Assembly: GCA_002293145.1 (NCBI GenBank) | Contig: DBCO01000010.1 | Span: forward strand, 124,001-188,000 | DNA length: 64,000 bases | Direction of reading: 5' to 3' | DNA from: Akkermansiaceae bacterium UBA956 | GTDB lineage: Bacteria; Verrucomicrobiota; Verrucomicrobiia; Verrucomicrobiales; Akkermansiaceae | In this document: positions 42,348-51,587 of the stretch, piece after piece | How the letters are laid out: each line of letters starts with the position of its first letter | How positions within the stretch are numbered: the stretch's first letter is position 1 | Made by a program: the position numbers and the translations under genes | The notes under the pieces: model-generated | The model's input: only the letters and a program-made list of their open reading frames with translations | Told to the model about the DNA's origin: nothing | Databases searched by the model: none

Positions 42348-42877
42348 GAATTAGCTCGCCATCACCCCGACGCAAATACCGCGGTCTCACCTTGATGGAG
42401 GCTGTGATCGCGATTGGCATTGTTGCGGTCGCAGTGCCCTTGATCTTGGCGGCGACATCGGCGGCATCAAGGTCACGCATCAACTCGGAGGCGGACACCC
42501 GCGCTGCATGGATCGCGAAGGAAACACAACGGCAGTTGACCGATGCCTGGCGCGATCTGCCTGCTACGTATTTCTCGACAAAACCAGCTTTTCCGGCATT
42601 TTCCTCTGAAGCAGAACCACTGGTCTTGTTATTCAATCAATCGGCAGGCTTGATCGGTCCCGGCAATGCCGAAGTCCATGCGAGTGGCTCTAGCAATCCA
42701 GAAGCATACTACATGGTCACGATGTATGGTGAGGCAGCGATCCCCAGCACTGCAGATCAGGCCGATAACACGCTTTCCAAAGTCTTCATTTCTGTCGAGC
42801 ACAATGCGAAATCCCCACGCTCGAAGCGCAATAGCAATCCATTTCTCGTGTTGATCCCTCGTCAGACCGCACCATGA
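42344..42877 (+). CDS. Verru_Chthon cassette protein B-like, GspI-type minor pseudopilin
   Basis: Starts ATGA over the previous stop. YRGLTLMEAVIAIGIVAVAV is a prepilin site G|LTLME with Glu at +5. The LTLMEAVIAIGI form is the class typical of GspI/PilV. 177 residues in all. The middle part has DAWRDLPATYFST and the end ISVEHNAKSPRS and PFLVLIPRQ. Expected to be part of a periplasmic pseudopilus tip, working with the two genes that follow. Confidence 0.82.
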   Translation: MRISSPSPRRKYRGLTLMEAVIAIGIVAVAVPLILAATSAASRSRINSEADTRAAWIAKETQRQLTDAWRDLPATYFSTKPAFPAFSSEAEPLVLLFNQSAGLIGPGNAEVHASGSSNPEAYYMVTMYGEAAIPSTADQADNTLSKVFISVEHNAKSPRSKRNSNPFLVLIPRQTAP

Positions 42878-43623
42878 TTGTCCATCTTTCATCAAATGCT
42901 TTCCCCACTGCGCGACGCTTACTTTGGCGCCGGGGTTTCACTGTGGTGGAGCTCATGACCGCTATGGTTGTGACATCGATGTTGATGATCGCGCTGTTTT
43001 CCCTCGTCGGACAATCGAGCACCAACTACCGTCTCTCTCATCGAAAAGTCAACACACTCGCCGATACGCGGGCGTTTTTGCATTTCCTGCAAAATGATCT
43101 ATCCTCGCGCATCAGCGATACACGATTTTTCTATCGCGAGACCAGCGCTGGTTTTGTCGAATTCGCCTTCACCCGCACCCGAAGTGCAGACGAAGATACG
43201 AGCAAAGGGGATTTGGCGACGACGATCTATTATGTAGCTGTCACCGAAGACGATGCTCGTCATGAATCACCGAAAATTTTTCGCCGCACCCTGAGTGTCG
43301 AGGAGACGCAGAAACTGCTCGCACAGGGGGAAGCAGCTCCATTTCCCACCTACGATGCCAACGCTGACGAACCATTAGTGTATAACGTTGTGAGCTTCAT
43401 GATCAAGCCTTCTTCCCGTAATCCGCTAGGTAATTGGCAAGAATGGCAGCCCAATAGCAATCAATCTCCGGAGCGCTTGCAACTGACTCTAGATCTTATC
43501 GACGACAACACCGCGCAACGCTTCGCAAGCAAGGATGATTGGGTCAGCCTCAGCGCCAGCGCGGATCCCAAACAGCGCGAGGCCATCCGTAGTTTCACTC
43601 ACAACATTTCCCTCACTCCATGA
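42874..43623 (+). CDS. Verru_Chthon cassette protein C-like, GspJ-type minor pseudopilin
   Basis: Overlaps the previous gene by four bases. The prepilin site is RRGFTVVELMTAMVVTSMLM, with Glu at +5. The next part, LADTRAFLHFLQNDLSSRIS, matches the helix of GspJ/PilW proteins, where an L-x-x-D-L follows the hydrophobic helix. 249 residues, ending with LTLDLIDDNTAQRFASKDDW. Its position between the I-type and K-type proteins is the same as gspJ in type II secretion operons. Confidence 0.82.
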   Translation: MIVHLSSNAFPTARRLLWRRGFTVVELMTAMVVTSMLMIALFSLVGQSSTNYRLSHRKVNTLADTRAFLHFLQNDLSSRISDTRFFYRETSAGFVEFAFTRTRSADEDTSKGDLATTIYYVAVTEDDARHESPKIFRRTLSVEETQKLLAQGEAAPFPTYDANADEPLVYNVVSFMIKPSSRNPLGNWQEWQPNSNQSPERLQLTLDLIDDNTAQRFASKDDWVSLSASADPKQREAIRSFTHNISLTP

Positions 43624-46205
43624 ACATTTCCTCTCATGCAGCTTGGAAAAAACGGCGCCCGCAACGCGGATTCGCTCTCCTGATGAGCGTGCTCGCCGTG
43701 GCTGGCCTGATGGTCATGCTCATTGGATTGTTGTCCATGCTAACGCTAGAACGCAAAACGGCGCGTTCGTACTCGGATGCCGCGCGCGCCGATATGGCAT
43801 TGCAAAGTGGCCTGGCCGAGGCCATCGGTACTATCAGCCCGATCGCCAATCGCGACGACACTCTGGTTTTCCGGATGGAAGATCCTACTGTGCCGCTCGA
43901 AAATGCAAGCGCTGACAGCAAAGTCCTGCCACCCCAGCATTTTTTCACTTTTGGAGCGCAGTATGATACGCAGAAAAAAGCATGGCGCATGTCTCCCTTC
44001 GCAAGCGGTTTCAAGCAAATCACCAGCGGTAGTAATGTTCCTAACACCAGCCTTATCAAAGAAGCCATCAACGGCTATGATGCCGCTGAAATCGCTGGCG
44101 TAGGTCGTGGAAATGTTGCGGTTCCCAGAGCGAGTTGGGTCGTCATGGGCAAAAAAGATGACCCTTTCACCATGCGCTATGCTTGGTGGGCAGAAGACCT
44201 CTCTGGCCGCATCGATGGGGCCAATGCAGGCTCTGAGGTGAGGCAATTGGGCCTCGATGCGCGCGAACTTGGCCTCTTCACCATCTTCAATCCGACGGCA
44301 GAAAAAGATGGCGCAGGACCAGAAGATGCACTCATCAACCAACGTGCGAATCTCCGCAGCCCCGCTAGCGTGAGGCAATTCCTTACCGAAGAGAACGCGA
44401 AACTCATCGAACCCTTCCTCACGTACGATCTCCCGCGCGAGGTCGTCGCCGCTCCACTCATCCCTCATGGATTTGGATACCCCGATGCCGGGAAAAAATC
44501 ACTGCCGCTTGATCAGTTAGTGTCCACCCGCAAAATCGAGGAAATCGCAAGCCACATCGACCGTAACTTGCCCGATTTCACTCTGCGCAAAGGTGGATTA
44601 TTGCCCACGGAAAATTACACCAAAACCATCGCTGCGAGCATCATCGATTATGCCGATGTGGACACCAATCCCACCCTGGGTCTGGGCTACCGCGGCGTCG
44701 ATAGCTACCCTTTTGTCAACGAGCTCTTCGATCTCTATGAATGGACAGGCACGAGCAATGGTCAAGTCACCATCCGCGTGACCACCTTTGTCGAGCTATG
44801 GAATCCCTCAAACATCAGCATTATTGGAGAATTTCAGTTAGAAAATGACAACCGTCATAGCATCAAGATCCCACCAGCAGCCACGGCCAATTTCACCAGC
44901 GTCACGCATCCTCTTATCAAGGTGACGATCCCGGCGAATGCATTCATTGTGCGCAATTGCGGCTCTAAGGATTACAATTTTCCTGTAGGAGCCTTTCCAC
45001 CGAGTTCATTGGAATTTCCTGCCGAAACCAAGAATAGCACTTACCGATTAAAATGGAATGCCCAACAAGTCGATTGGGCGCGCGGTGGTGTGACGCGCAC
45101 CACAGGCACACTTCAAGCAGGGTCCACCAAAGCCAAATGGAAGGGAAATGCCTCTCCTGCTCATGATCACAGCATCGGTCAACACGGCGATCCGCGAGCT
45201 TCGCACTACATCAATGTACCGATTTTTCCTAACAATTACGATGCAAATAGTAATTGGGGTGGGAGAGCGCTGAAGGCGAACATTAGCAATCAAAACTATC
45301 GCGAGGTAAAAATCACCCGTTGGCCTGATCGTGGTTCCGAGTCCAAAACCGGAGTTGCTCCCGGCACTGATACCAAGCTTCCCACGACCTTGGCATTACC
45401 TGTAACTCAGAATTCGATGGCCCCTGCTTTTATAGCAAATCGTCCATTCATCTCGACGGCCGAGTTAGGAAATATTTTTGATCCCGCCCAATGGACCATG
45501 ATTGAGAACACCAGCGGCACTGCCTCAGCTGGTTCAGGTGGTGGATTTTCGTTAGCAATTGGTCGCCCTGAATTTGCGAAGTTTGACCGAGAGGGTCAGC
45601 GCGCTGCGCAGTTGCTCGATTTGTTTACCCTCAGCAATACCAGCACATCGCAACGCAATACTCGCATTTCCAAAATCAACATCAACACCGCGCCGCGAGA
45701 AGTTCTCCGCACCCTCATCGCTGGTCAAGGCTTAGTCAATGACCCCGTACAGTCCACGCTCTTTCCGCCCAAGGACCAAAGCATCGGTGATCGCTTCGCG
45801 GATGCCGTCATCGCCACACGTCAGCACACGCCTTTGCGGAGTCTCTCCGATCTGAACCTCATTCGCAAGAACCCGCTTGCCGCGCGCAATTACACCACGC
45901 CCAATCGCGATACCGAGCCGTTTTTTGGTAGTCGTGAACAATACCCAACGACCTCACGTCCACCCGACACCTGGGATGATGCTGGTCGCGAGGAGCTCTT
46001 CCAACGCATCGCTAATATGGTCACCTTCCAGAGCAAAACCTACCGCGTCATCGTGGCTGGTCAGGTCTTAGATCGTGCGGGAAAAATCATCGGCCAGCGC
46101 ACGCGTGAGATCACACTGCGTTTCGAGCCAAAGCGTGATGCCGAGGGCCTGATTGACACGACTCAGCCATTCGTCATCCGTACACTGGGTGAGCGGAGTT
46201 TGTAA
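43620..46205 (+). CDS. Verru_Chthon cassette protein A-like, GspK-type tip pseudopilin
   Basis: Last gene of the operon, overlapping by four bases. The leader MNISSHAAWKKRRPQRG is followed by FALLMSVLAVAGLMVMLIGL. Position +5 is not Glu, the exception also seen in GspK. After the helix, YSDAARADMALQSGLAEAIG resembles the GspK start. Near residue 687 KININTAPREVLRTLIAGQG followed by FADAVIATRQHTPLRSLSDL is the GspK helix-hairpin-helix signature. At 861 residues it is two to three times the length of usual GspK, with a large Asn/Thr-rich insertion. It converges with panD after six bases. Confidence 0.82.
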   Translation: MNISSHAAWKKRRPQRGFALLMSVLAVAGLMVMLIGLLSMLTLERKTARSYSDAARADMALQSGLAEAIGTISPIANRDDTLVFRMEDPTVPLENASADSKVLPPQHFFTFGAQYDTQKKAWRMSPFASGFKQITSGSNVPNTSLIKEAINGYDAAEIAGVGRGNVAVPRASWVVMGKKDDPFTMRYAWWAEDLSGRIDGANAGSEVRQLGLDARELGLFTIFNPTAEKDGAGPEDALINQRANLRSPASVRQFLTEENAKLIEPFLTYDLPREVVAAPLIPHGFGYPDAGKKSLPLDQLVSTRKIEEIASHIDRNLPDFTLRKGGLLPTENYTKTIAASIIDYADVDTNPTLGLGYRGVDSYPFVNELFDLYEWTGTSNGQVTIRVTTFVELWNPSNISIIGEFQLENDNRHSIKIPPAATANFTSVTHPLIKVTIPANAFIVRNCGSKDYNFPVGAFPPSSLEFPAETKNSTYRLKWNAQQVDWARGGVTRTTGTLQAGSTKAKWKGNASPAHDHSIGQHGDPRASHYINVPIFPNNYDANSNWGGRALKANISNQNYREVKITRWPDRGSESKTGVAPGTDTKLPTTLALPVTQNSMAPAFIANRPFISTAELGNIFDPAQWTMIENTSGTASAGSGGGFSLAIGRPEFAKFDREGQRAAQLLDLFTLSNTSTSQRNTRISKININTAPREVLRTLIAGQGLVNDPVQSTLFPPKDQSIGDRFADAVIATRQHTPLRSLSDLNLIRKNPLAARNYTTPNRDTEPFFGSREQYPTTSRPPDTWDDAGREELFQRIANMVTFQSKTYRVIVAGQVLDRAGKIIGQRTREITLRFEPKRDAEGLIDTTQPFVIRTLGERSL

Positions 46206-46211
46206 AAACCC

Positions 46212-46559
46212 TTAGCGCCCGGGGCGGATGATCTCATTGCGATCATTCAACACCACTTTACGAGCGACGACGGGAGTCTCGGACAAACCAAATGCCATGA
46301 TCGCGACGCGTTCGCCTTTTTTGATGCGATGCGCCGCACCACCATTGATGATGATGTGGCCAGTGCCTGGAGGCCCCGGTTGCGCATACGTTTCGAGTCG
46401 ATTTCCGGTGCTGATCGAGGCGACGAGTACCTTTTCACCTTCCCACAACCCGACGGCTTTCATCAGGTCGGTAGGGATTTCGATGCTGCCCTCATACTCC
46501 ACATCGGCTGCGGTGATCATGGCGCGGTGAAGTTTGGATTTCAGAACTTGGCGTAACAC
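46212..46559 (-). CDS. panD: aspartate 1-decarboxylase
   Basis: Makes beta-alanine for pantothenate and CoA. The self-cleaving Gly24-Ser25 pair lies in EYEGSIEIPTDL, which yields the pyruvoyl cofactor. RLETYAQPGPPGTGHIIINGG and AAHRIKKGERVAIMAFG are conserved. 115 residues, normal. The start is GTG. It acts in the same CoA pathway as the CoaE part of the fusion at 0.6-2.6 kb, far away on the same strand. Confidence 0.95.
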   Translation of the reverse strand: MLRQVLKSKLHRAMITAADVEYEGSIEIPTDLMKAVGLWEGEKVLVASISTGNRLETYAQPGPPGTGHIIINGGAAHRIKKGERVAIMAFGLSETPVVARKVVLNDRNEIIRPGR

Positions 46560-46735
46560 GTGCCAAGGGAAGCGCGGAGCGTGCGCGAGGTCAAGCTTTC
46601 GCTGTAAAATTCTCGAAGACGAGCAGTGGATCGAGGCATGATGCGCTGGGGATTAACCGCGTGATCTATACGGTCTACGAATTATCGTTGTGAATCTCCG
46701 CGCCCATGCTAAAGTGCATTCCACACGTAAATATT

Positions 46736-47095
46736 ATGTCTGTAAGCCTCCACCCCTATTTCAAAGCTCATGCGGGAAAGCGTGAAGCATGCCTCGCGTT
46801 GTTGCCTGCATTTGTCGCCACCACGCAGCCTGATACGAATTGCCTCTACTACGAGTTCACCACGCACGAGGACGAAATTTTTTGCCGCGAGGCCTACGTA
46901 GGCGGATCAGCGGCACTCGCTCACTTAACTAGCGTAGGGCCACTGCTCGAACAAATGTTAGAGCTGGCGGATTTGACACGCTTGGAAATTCATGGACCTG
47001 CTGAGGAGCTGGAGTTGATGAAACCGACGCTCGCAGGCTTGAATCCAACTTGGTTTACTACCGCTTGTGGAGTGACGCGCACGAGTGTGGGCTGA
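46736..47095 (+). CDS. antibiotic biosynthesis monooxygenase-like (ABM) protein
   Basis: A 119-residue protein with the ferredoxin-like ABM pattern: PYFKAHAGKREACLALLPAF, then TQPDTNCLYYEFTTHEDEIF and REAYVGGSAALAHLTS. ABM proteins act as quinol monooxygenases or small stress proteins. A C-terminal extension (GPAEELELMKPTLAGLNPTW) is typical of putative quinol monooxygenases. ATG at 46736 preferred over a longer frame. No operon partner is seen. Confidence 0.75.
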   Translation: MSVSLHPYFKAHAGKREACLALLPAFVATTQPDTNCLYYEFTTHEDEIFCREAYVGGSAALAHLTSVGPLLEQMLELADLTRLEIHGPAEELELMKPTLAGLNPTWFTTACGVTRTSVG

Positions 47096-47204
47096 GCGCC
47101 CTACTATCTCAGAGCAATCGCTGGATCCTCGAATCAATCGATCTCTACGTTCTGTGATAGCTCATCTGATGCAGAATGGATAAGACAGGATGCTCGTTGC
47201 TTTT

Positions 47205-48473
47205 TCAAGCTACGATTGTTTGCTCGCGGTCGGGACCGACACCAACGAAGGCTACTGGTGCATCGCAGAGTTCAGCGAAGCGCGTGAGATAGGCTTTGGC
47301 GTTAGCGGGAAGCTCGTCGTAGTTGCGGCAGGCTGTGGTGTCGACTTTCCAGCCCGGCAGCTCTTCGTAAATTGGCACGGCACGATCCCAGGCATCGCGA
47401 TCTGCGGGCGGCAGATCAACGACGGTGCCGTCGATGTCGTAGGCTGTACAAATTTTCAGCGTGTCGTATTCATCGAGACCATCGAGGTTGGTGATCGCCA
47501 AGCCGGTGACGCCATTGATCATGCATGCAAAACGCAGCAGCACGGTATCGAGCCAACCGCAGCCGCGTGGGCGACCCGTGGTGGCACCGAACTCGCGGCC
47601 GAGGTTGTGCAGGTATTCCGAAAGGCCTTCGTCGCCAGTAGGGAAAGGACCCGAACCGACACGGGTGGTGTAGGCTTTGCAAACACCGATGACACGTTGG
47701 ATCGATGTCGGTGGCAGGCCCGAACCGGTGCAGGAACCACCAGCCGTGGTGTTCGAGGAAGTGACAAATGGATAGGTGCCGAAATCGACATCGAGCAGAC
47801 TGCCTTGTGCGCCTTCGAAAAGGATTGTTTTGCCGTCTTTCCAGGCTTTGTGAAGCATCGGGATGACATTGGCAATGTGCGGGGCAAGACGTGCGAAAGC
47901 GGTGAGCACTTCATCGGCCATTTGCTCGGCATCGAACTGAGGCAGGTCGAATTTTGCCAAAACTTCATTGGCATCGGCGACGCGGAGTTTGACTTGTTCG
48001 CGGAAGTACGATGGACGTAGTAGATCGGCAGCGCGGAAACCGCAGCGATTGATTTTATCAGCATAGGCGGGCCCGATGCCGCGCTTGGTGGTGCCGATTT
48101 TGCGATCGCCAAGAGCGGCTTCGCGAGCGACGTCGAGTTCCTTGTGGAAAGGCAATACAATGTGGCAACGATCAGAAATGAACAGTTTGTCTGCGGTAAT
48201 CTTCACGCCCTGAGCTTCGACTTTTTCGATCTCGGCGACGAGGCCTACGGGATCGAGCACGACGCCGTTGCCGATGATGTTGAGTTTTCCATCCCAGAGG
48301 ATGCCAGAAGGAAGAAGGTGGAGCACGTATTTTTTGCCGTGTGCGATCACCGTGTGACCGGCATTGTTACCGCCTTGCGAGCGGACCACGACATCGGCCT
48401 CTTCGGTGAGGTAATCGACGATTTTTCCTTTGCCTTCATCGCCCCACTGGAGCCCTGTGATAATGGTGTTCAT
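47205..48473 (-). CDS. purA: adenylosuccinate synthetase
   Basis: Joins IMP and aspartate using GTP in AMP synthesis. TGLQWGDEGKGKIVDYL holds the P-loop, QGGNNAGHTVI the IMP site, RGIGPAYADKINR and the C-terminal GVGPDREQTIV complete it. 422 residues. The start is ATG at 48473. It lies downstream of carA on the same strand after a 56-base gap with a short repeat. Confidence 0.97.
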   Translation of the reverse strand: MNTIITGLQWGDEGKGKIVDYLTEEADVVVRSQGGNNAGHTVIAHGKKYVLHLLPSGILWDGKLNIIGNGVVLDPVGLVAEIEKVEAQGVKITADKLFISDRCHIVLPFHKELDVAREAALGDRKIGTTKRGIGPAYADKINRCGFRAADLLRPSYFREQVKLRVADANEVLAKFDLPQFDAEQMADEVLTAFARLAPHIANVIPMLHKAWKDGKTILFEGAQGSLLDVDFGTYPFVTSSNTTAGGSCTGSGLPPTSIQRVIGVCKAYTTRVGSGPFPTGDEGLSEYLHNLGREFGATTGRPRGCGWLDTVLLRFACMINGVTGLAITNLDGLDEYDTLKICTAYDIDGTVVDLPPADRDAWDRAVPIYEELPGWKVDTTACRNYDELPANAKAYLTRFAELCDAPVAFVGVGPDREQTIVA

Positions 48474-48480
48474 GAAATGA

Positions 48481-48516
48481 GTCTAAAGTCGGAATGTCTA
48501 AAAGTCTAAAGTCGGA
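48481..48516. repeat. short direct repeat between carA and purA
   Basis: GTCTAAAGTCGGA occurs twice, at 48481-48493 and 48504-48516, with ATGTCTAAAA between them. It lies directly upstream of purA and may result from slippage. Confidence 0.7.
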
Positions 48517-48529
48517 TCAATGAGCTTAT

Positions 48530-49669
48530 TTATTTGCATTGATCGATCATGTCGGCGAACTCGCTGAAGAAATACGAGGCGTCGTTGGGTCCGGGAGCGG
48601 CTTCGGGGTGATATTGCACGCTGAAAACGGGATGCTCCTTGTGGCGAATGCCCTCGACGGTGCCGTCATTGAGGTTGATGTGAGTGACCTCGACATTGTT
48701 CGGCAACGATTCCGCATCGACCGCGAAACCGTGGTTTTGCGAGGTGATGGAAATTCTGCCGCTGCGCAAATCCTTGACGGGTTGGTTGCCGCCGCGGTGG
48801 CCGAATTTCAGCTTGAAGGTTTTTCCACCGAAAGCGTGGCCAAGAATTTGATTGCCGAGGCAGATGCCAAAAATCGGTTTTTTGCCAATGAGTTGGCGCA
48901 TTTCCTCGTGGATGTAGCCGAGTGCTGCCGGATCGCCAGGGCCGTTGGAAAGGAAAATGCCATCCGGATTGCGCTTGAGGACATCGGACGCAGAAGTGCG
49001 GGCATTGAGGAGTTCGACCTCGAAGCCAGCTTGACGCAAGCGGCGCAAGATGTTGTACTTAATACCGAAGTCAAAGGCGACGATGCGATGACGCGCCTCG
49101 GGGAGTGGCAAGTAGTTGCTTTCTTGGCCAGTGCAGGCATTGGGGATGGTCCAGTCGCGCGACTCCGCCGTCCACAGATACGATTCTGGTGTGGAAACTT
49201 CTTTGACGTAATCCATGCCTTCCATCGAAGGGGAATTTTTTGCGGTTTCGATCGCCTCGGCCACACTGAGATCGGTGGTGAGGCAAGCGCGCATCGCACC
49301 GCGTGAGCGCAGGTGCTTGGTAAGTGAGCGGGTATCGATGTCCTCGATGCCAAGCACACCGTGTTCGGAAAAATAATCGGCCAGCGACTTCGTGGCGCGC
49401 CAATTGGAATGAGCGGGGCAGAGTTGGCCGATGACAAAACCACGGATGTGCGGGCCTGCAGACTCGCCGTCGAGCGCATTGATGCCGTAATTCCCGATCT
49501 CAGGATAGGTCATCGTGACGATTTGGCCACGATACGAAGGGTCGGTGATCACCTCCTGATATCCTGTCATCGAGGTGTTAAAACAAATCTCTCCGGTCGT
49601 CGTTCCAGCGGCACCGAAAGAATCTCCTTCGAATGTGCGACCGTCTTCAAGTGCTAAAATGGCTCTCAT
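48530..49669 (-). CDS. carA: carbamoyl-phosphate synthase small (glutaminase) subunit
   Basis: Hydrolyses glutamine and feeds ammonia to CarB for pyrimidines and arginine. N-terminal ALEDGRTFEGDSFGA and FNTSMTGYQEVITDPSYRGQ are CarA-specific. The class I amidotransferase triad is visible: Cys270 in FGICLGNQ, His354 and Glu356 in YHPEAAPGP. 379 residues, complete. carB is not in the window. Confidence 0.97.
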   Translation of the reverse strand: MRAILALEDGRTFEGDSFGAAGTTTGEICFNTSMTGYQEVITDPSYRGQIVTMTYPEIGNYGINALDGESAGPHIRGFVIGQLCPAHSNWRATKSLADYFSEHGVLGIEDIDTRSLTKHLRSRGAMRACLTTDLSVAEAIETAKNSPSMEGMDYVKEVSTPESYLWTAESRDWTIPNACTGQESNYLPLPEARHRIVAFDFGIKYNILRRLRQAGFEVELLNARTSASDVLKRNPDGIFLSNGPGDPAALGYIHEEMRQLIGKKPIFGICLGNQILGHAFGGKTFKLKFGHRGGNQPVKDLRSGRISITSQNHGFAVDAESLPNNVEVTHINLNDGTVEGIRHKEHPVFSVQYHPEAAPGPNDASYFFSEFADMIDQCK

Positions 49670-49735
49670 GTGCGTGGCGCGAAAAAACTAGTCACCGCAT
49701 CGGTTTGATGCAAGGATTAAAGGCAAAAACCTAGT

Positions 49736-50293
49736 TCAAGAGAATTTCGGTGTCCGCTCTGAGGCCTCATTTGGAGTGCTTTCCACGCGGGCCATGATCC
49801 AGAGGAGATCGGAGATGCGATTGAGGAAAAGCAGCACGGATTCACTGAAACCACCCTCGCTCTCATGGAGTTCCCAGGCGTTACGTTCCGCACGGCGGGA
49901 CACAGCACGGGCAAGGTCAAGGGCTGCAGCACCAATGGCACCCTCAGCACCAGGACGGGCCCAACCTGTGAAACGCACGCCGCGGGCTTCCAGAGAAGTT
50001 GCAGTTTCCTCGATCCAGTCCACATCAGCCTCCGTAATAGCGGCATAGGTGTAACGGCTTACATCTTCGGGCAAGGTCGCGAGTTGCCCCATAGCGGCGA
50101 CCAATTTTTCCTGCACGCGATCAATGATCGGCACGAGATCGTCGTGCATGCCGGAGACCCTCGCCAGGCCCAGAGCAGCATTGAGCTCATCGACTGAGCC
50201 AAGCGCCTGAATGCGAACGGAAGTTTTTGCGATGCGTTTGCTAAAAAGTAGATCCGTCAGGCCCTCGTCGCCGCGTTTGGTGATGATGCTCAT
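49736..50293 (-). CDS. PduO-type ATP:cob(I)alamin adenosyltransferase
   Basis: Converts cob(I)alamin to adenosylcobalamin. Conserved parts: N-terminal TKRGDEGLTDLLFSKRI, LGSVDELNAALGLA, FTGWARPGAEGAIGAAALDL (the usual P-G-x-x-x-x-x-A-x-x-x-x-A block), and C-terminal RRAERNAW and FLNRISDLLWIMAR. 185 residues. The start overlaps the stop of the preceding gene by four bases. No B12-dependent enzyme or riboswitch is visible nearby. Confidence 0.92.
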   Translation of the reverse strand: MSIITKRGDEGLTDLLFSKRIAKTSVRIQALGSVDELNAALGLARVSGMHDDLVPIIDRVQEKLVAAMGQLATLPEDVSRYTYAAITEADVDWIEETATSLEARGVRFTGWARPGAEGAIGAAALDLARAVSRRAERNAWELHESEGGFSESVLLFLNRISDLLWIMARVESTPNEASERTPKFS

Positions 50294-50889
50294 GGTTTTT
50301 TATTTGGTTTTTCTTCCTCAGTAAGGCCCTCGATTTTAACGTCTGTTAGCAACTGCCAGGAGATTTTTTTGTTGTCGAGACGTAGCAATTCGGAAGCATA
50401 AACGGAATCCTCATTGCGTGGATCCATTTCTGCGGCAACCTCCACGAAGCAACGACCCAGTAACTGATCTTGCTCGTTGGCTTGTTTCAGCAGCAACTGG
50501 CCACGGGTGAGCAGCAAGCGCGCGAGTACTTCCGCGCTGTAATCACCATCGACGATCTGTGGCAGAATTCCTTTTTCGAGTTGGTAATTCATCACCACCG
50601 CCTTGCGATTGCGTGGTGACAGATGGAGTGATAGAGCGATCAAGCGGCGGCCTTGCGTCAATGATTCTGCTGAACCCTTTGATTCTGCAATGCGATTGCC
50701 GACGTAATTGGCGATGTTGAGGGCGTATTCCTCGCGCTCCTTGTCCATCATTCCGAGTTCGTCAGAAAATAACCCTGGGCCAATGACGGGAGCCTTATAG
50801 GCAAACTTCGCGCCATCACCCTCCGCCGCGAGACAGCAGCCGAGTCCGCAGAAAAATAATCCAATCACCACTTGCCACATGCGCATCAT
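50290..50889 (-). CDS. secreted protein of unknown function, coupled to the adenosyltransferase gene
   Basis: From one of several clustered ATGs (50901, 50889, 50886 or 50880) it has a signal peptide (VVIGLFFCGLGCCLAAEG). The mature part looks helical with repeats like a TPR-type fold (LTQGRRLIALSLHLSPRNRK, then ARLLLTRGQLLLKQANEQDQ). I do not recognise a family. The four-base overlap with the adenosyltransferase suggests shared expression. Confidence 0.65.
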   Translation of the reverse strand: MMRMWQVVIGLFFCGLGCCLAAEGDGAKFAYKAPVIGPGLFSDELGMMDKEREEYALNIANYVGNRIAESKGSAESLTQGRRLIALSLHLSPRNRKAVVMNYQLEKGILPQIVDGDYSAEVLARLLLTRGQLLLKQANEQDQLLGRCFVEVAAEMDPRNEDSVYASELLRLDNKKISWQLLTDVKIEGLTEEEKPNKKP

Positions 50890-50924
50890 GGATTCTAGCA
50901 TCTGTCGAAATCAGAATTTTTCAA

Positions 50925-51497
50925 GTGCCAAATCCAGACATCCATCTTGCCAAAAAACAACTGCGCCGCCACATTCGGAATTTGCCATTGGGTGACGAAG
51001 GGGCAATGTCGTCGCGGCTGGTTCAGAATTTGCAAGAATGGCTCAGCGCGCGTCCTGAGTTCCGCCGCATTGCCCTTTTTGCCGCCATGCCCCGGGAGCC
51101 AGATCTGGGCTCCTTGATCGCGCTGATGCCGGAGCGCCGCTTTGTTTTTCCGCGTATTTGCGAGGGCGAGATGGAGTTTCATCCGGTTGCGAACATGAAT
51201 GAGCTTAGGGCGGGAACATGGGGTATTCTCGAGCCAAGAGCGGAAGCGCAAATCAGCGCACCTGCTGAAATCGATCTCCTACTCTGCCCGGGGCTAGCCT
51301 TCACTCGCGCGGGACATCGGCTAGGAAAGGGCAAAGGCTACTATGACCGCTACTTGGTGCGCTTTGTCAATGCTCGCCCACCTTGCTACGGTGTGACATT
51401 TTCAGCCTTTGTTTGCGATAGTATCCCTTGTGAGCCACACGATGCCATGATGGATCGGGTGATCGATGAAACAACGAATGGCAGCGCAGAGCTTTAG
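50925..51497 (+). CDS. 5-formyltetrahydrofolate cyclo-ligase
   Basis: Turns 5-formyl-THF into 5,10-methenyl-THF using ATP. The start is GTG (50925). LAKKQLRRHIRNL opens the protein; LLLCPGLAFTRAGHRLGKGK and GYYDRYL form the family signature. PCEPHDAMMDRVI follows. 190 residues, normal. A single-gene unit, convergent with gspG; a weak hairpin CAGCCAA/TTGGCTG lies at 51524-51551 between them. Confidence 0.93.
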   Translation: MPNPDIHLAKKQLRRHIRNLPLGDEGAMSSRLVQNLQEWLSARPEFRRIALFAAMPREPDLGSLIALMPERRFVFPRICEGEMEFHPVANMNELRAGTWGILEPRAEAQISAPAEIDLLLCPGLAFTRAGHRLGKGKGYYDRYLVRFVNARPPCYGVTFSAFVCDSIPCEPHDAMMDRVIDETTNGSAEL

Positions 51498-51587
51498 TGC
51501 GCTTCACGAAGAACGTCGAACGCCAGCCAAGTAAGGGCGGGCGTTTGGCTGTGGTCGATGGGGGTGGACTGAAGATCCGCGCTGCCG

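Noticed and set aside
47190..48020. A long plus-strand open frame of 276 codons opposite purA
   Set aside because: It lies wholly antisense to a highly conserved enzyme gene, has no family motif, and arises from codon bias in purA.
48539..49306. A 255-codon plus-strand frame opposite carA
   Set aside because: Antisense to carA, no start signal and no protein features.
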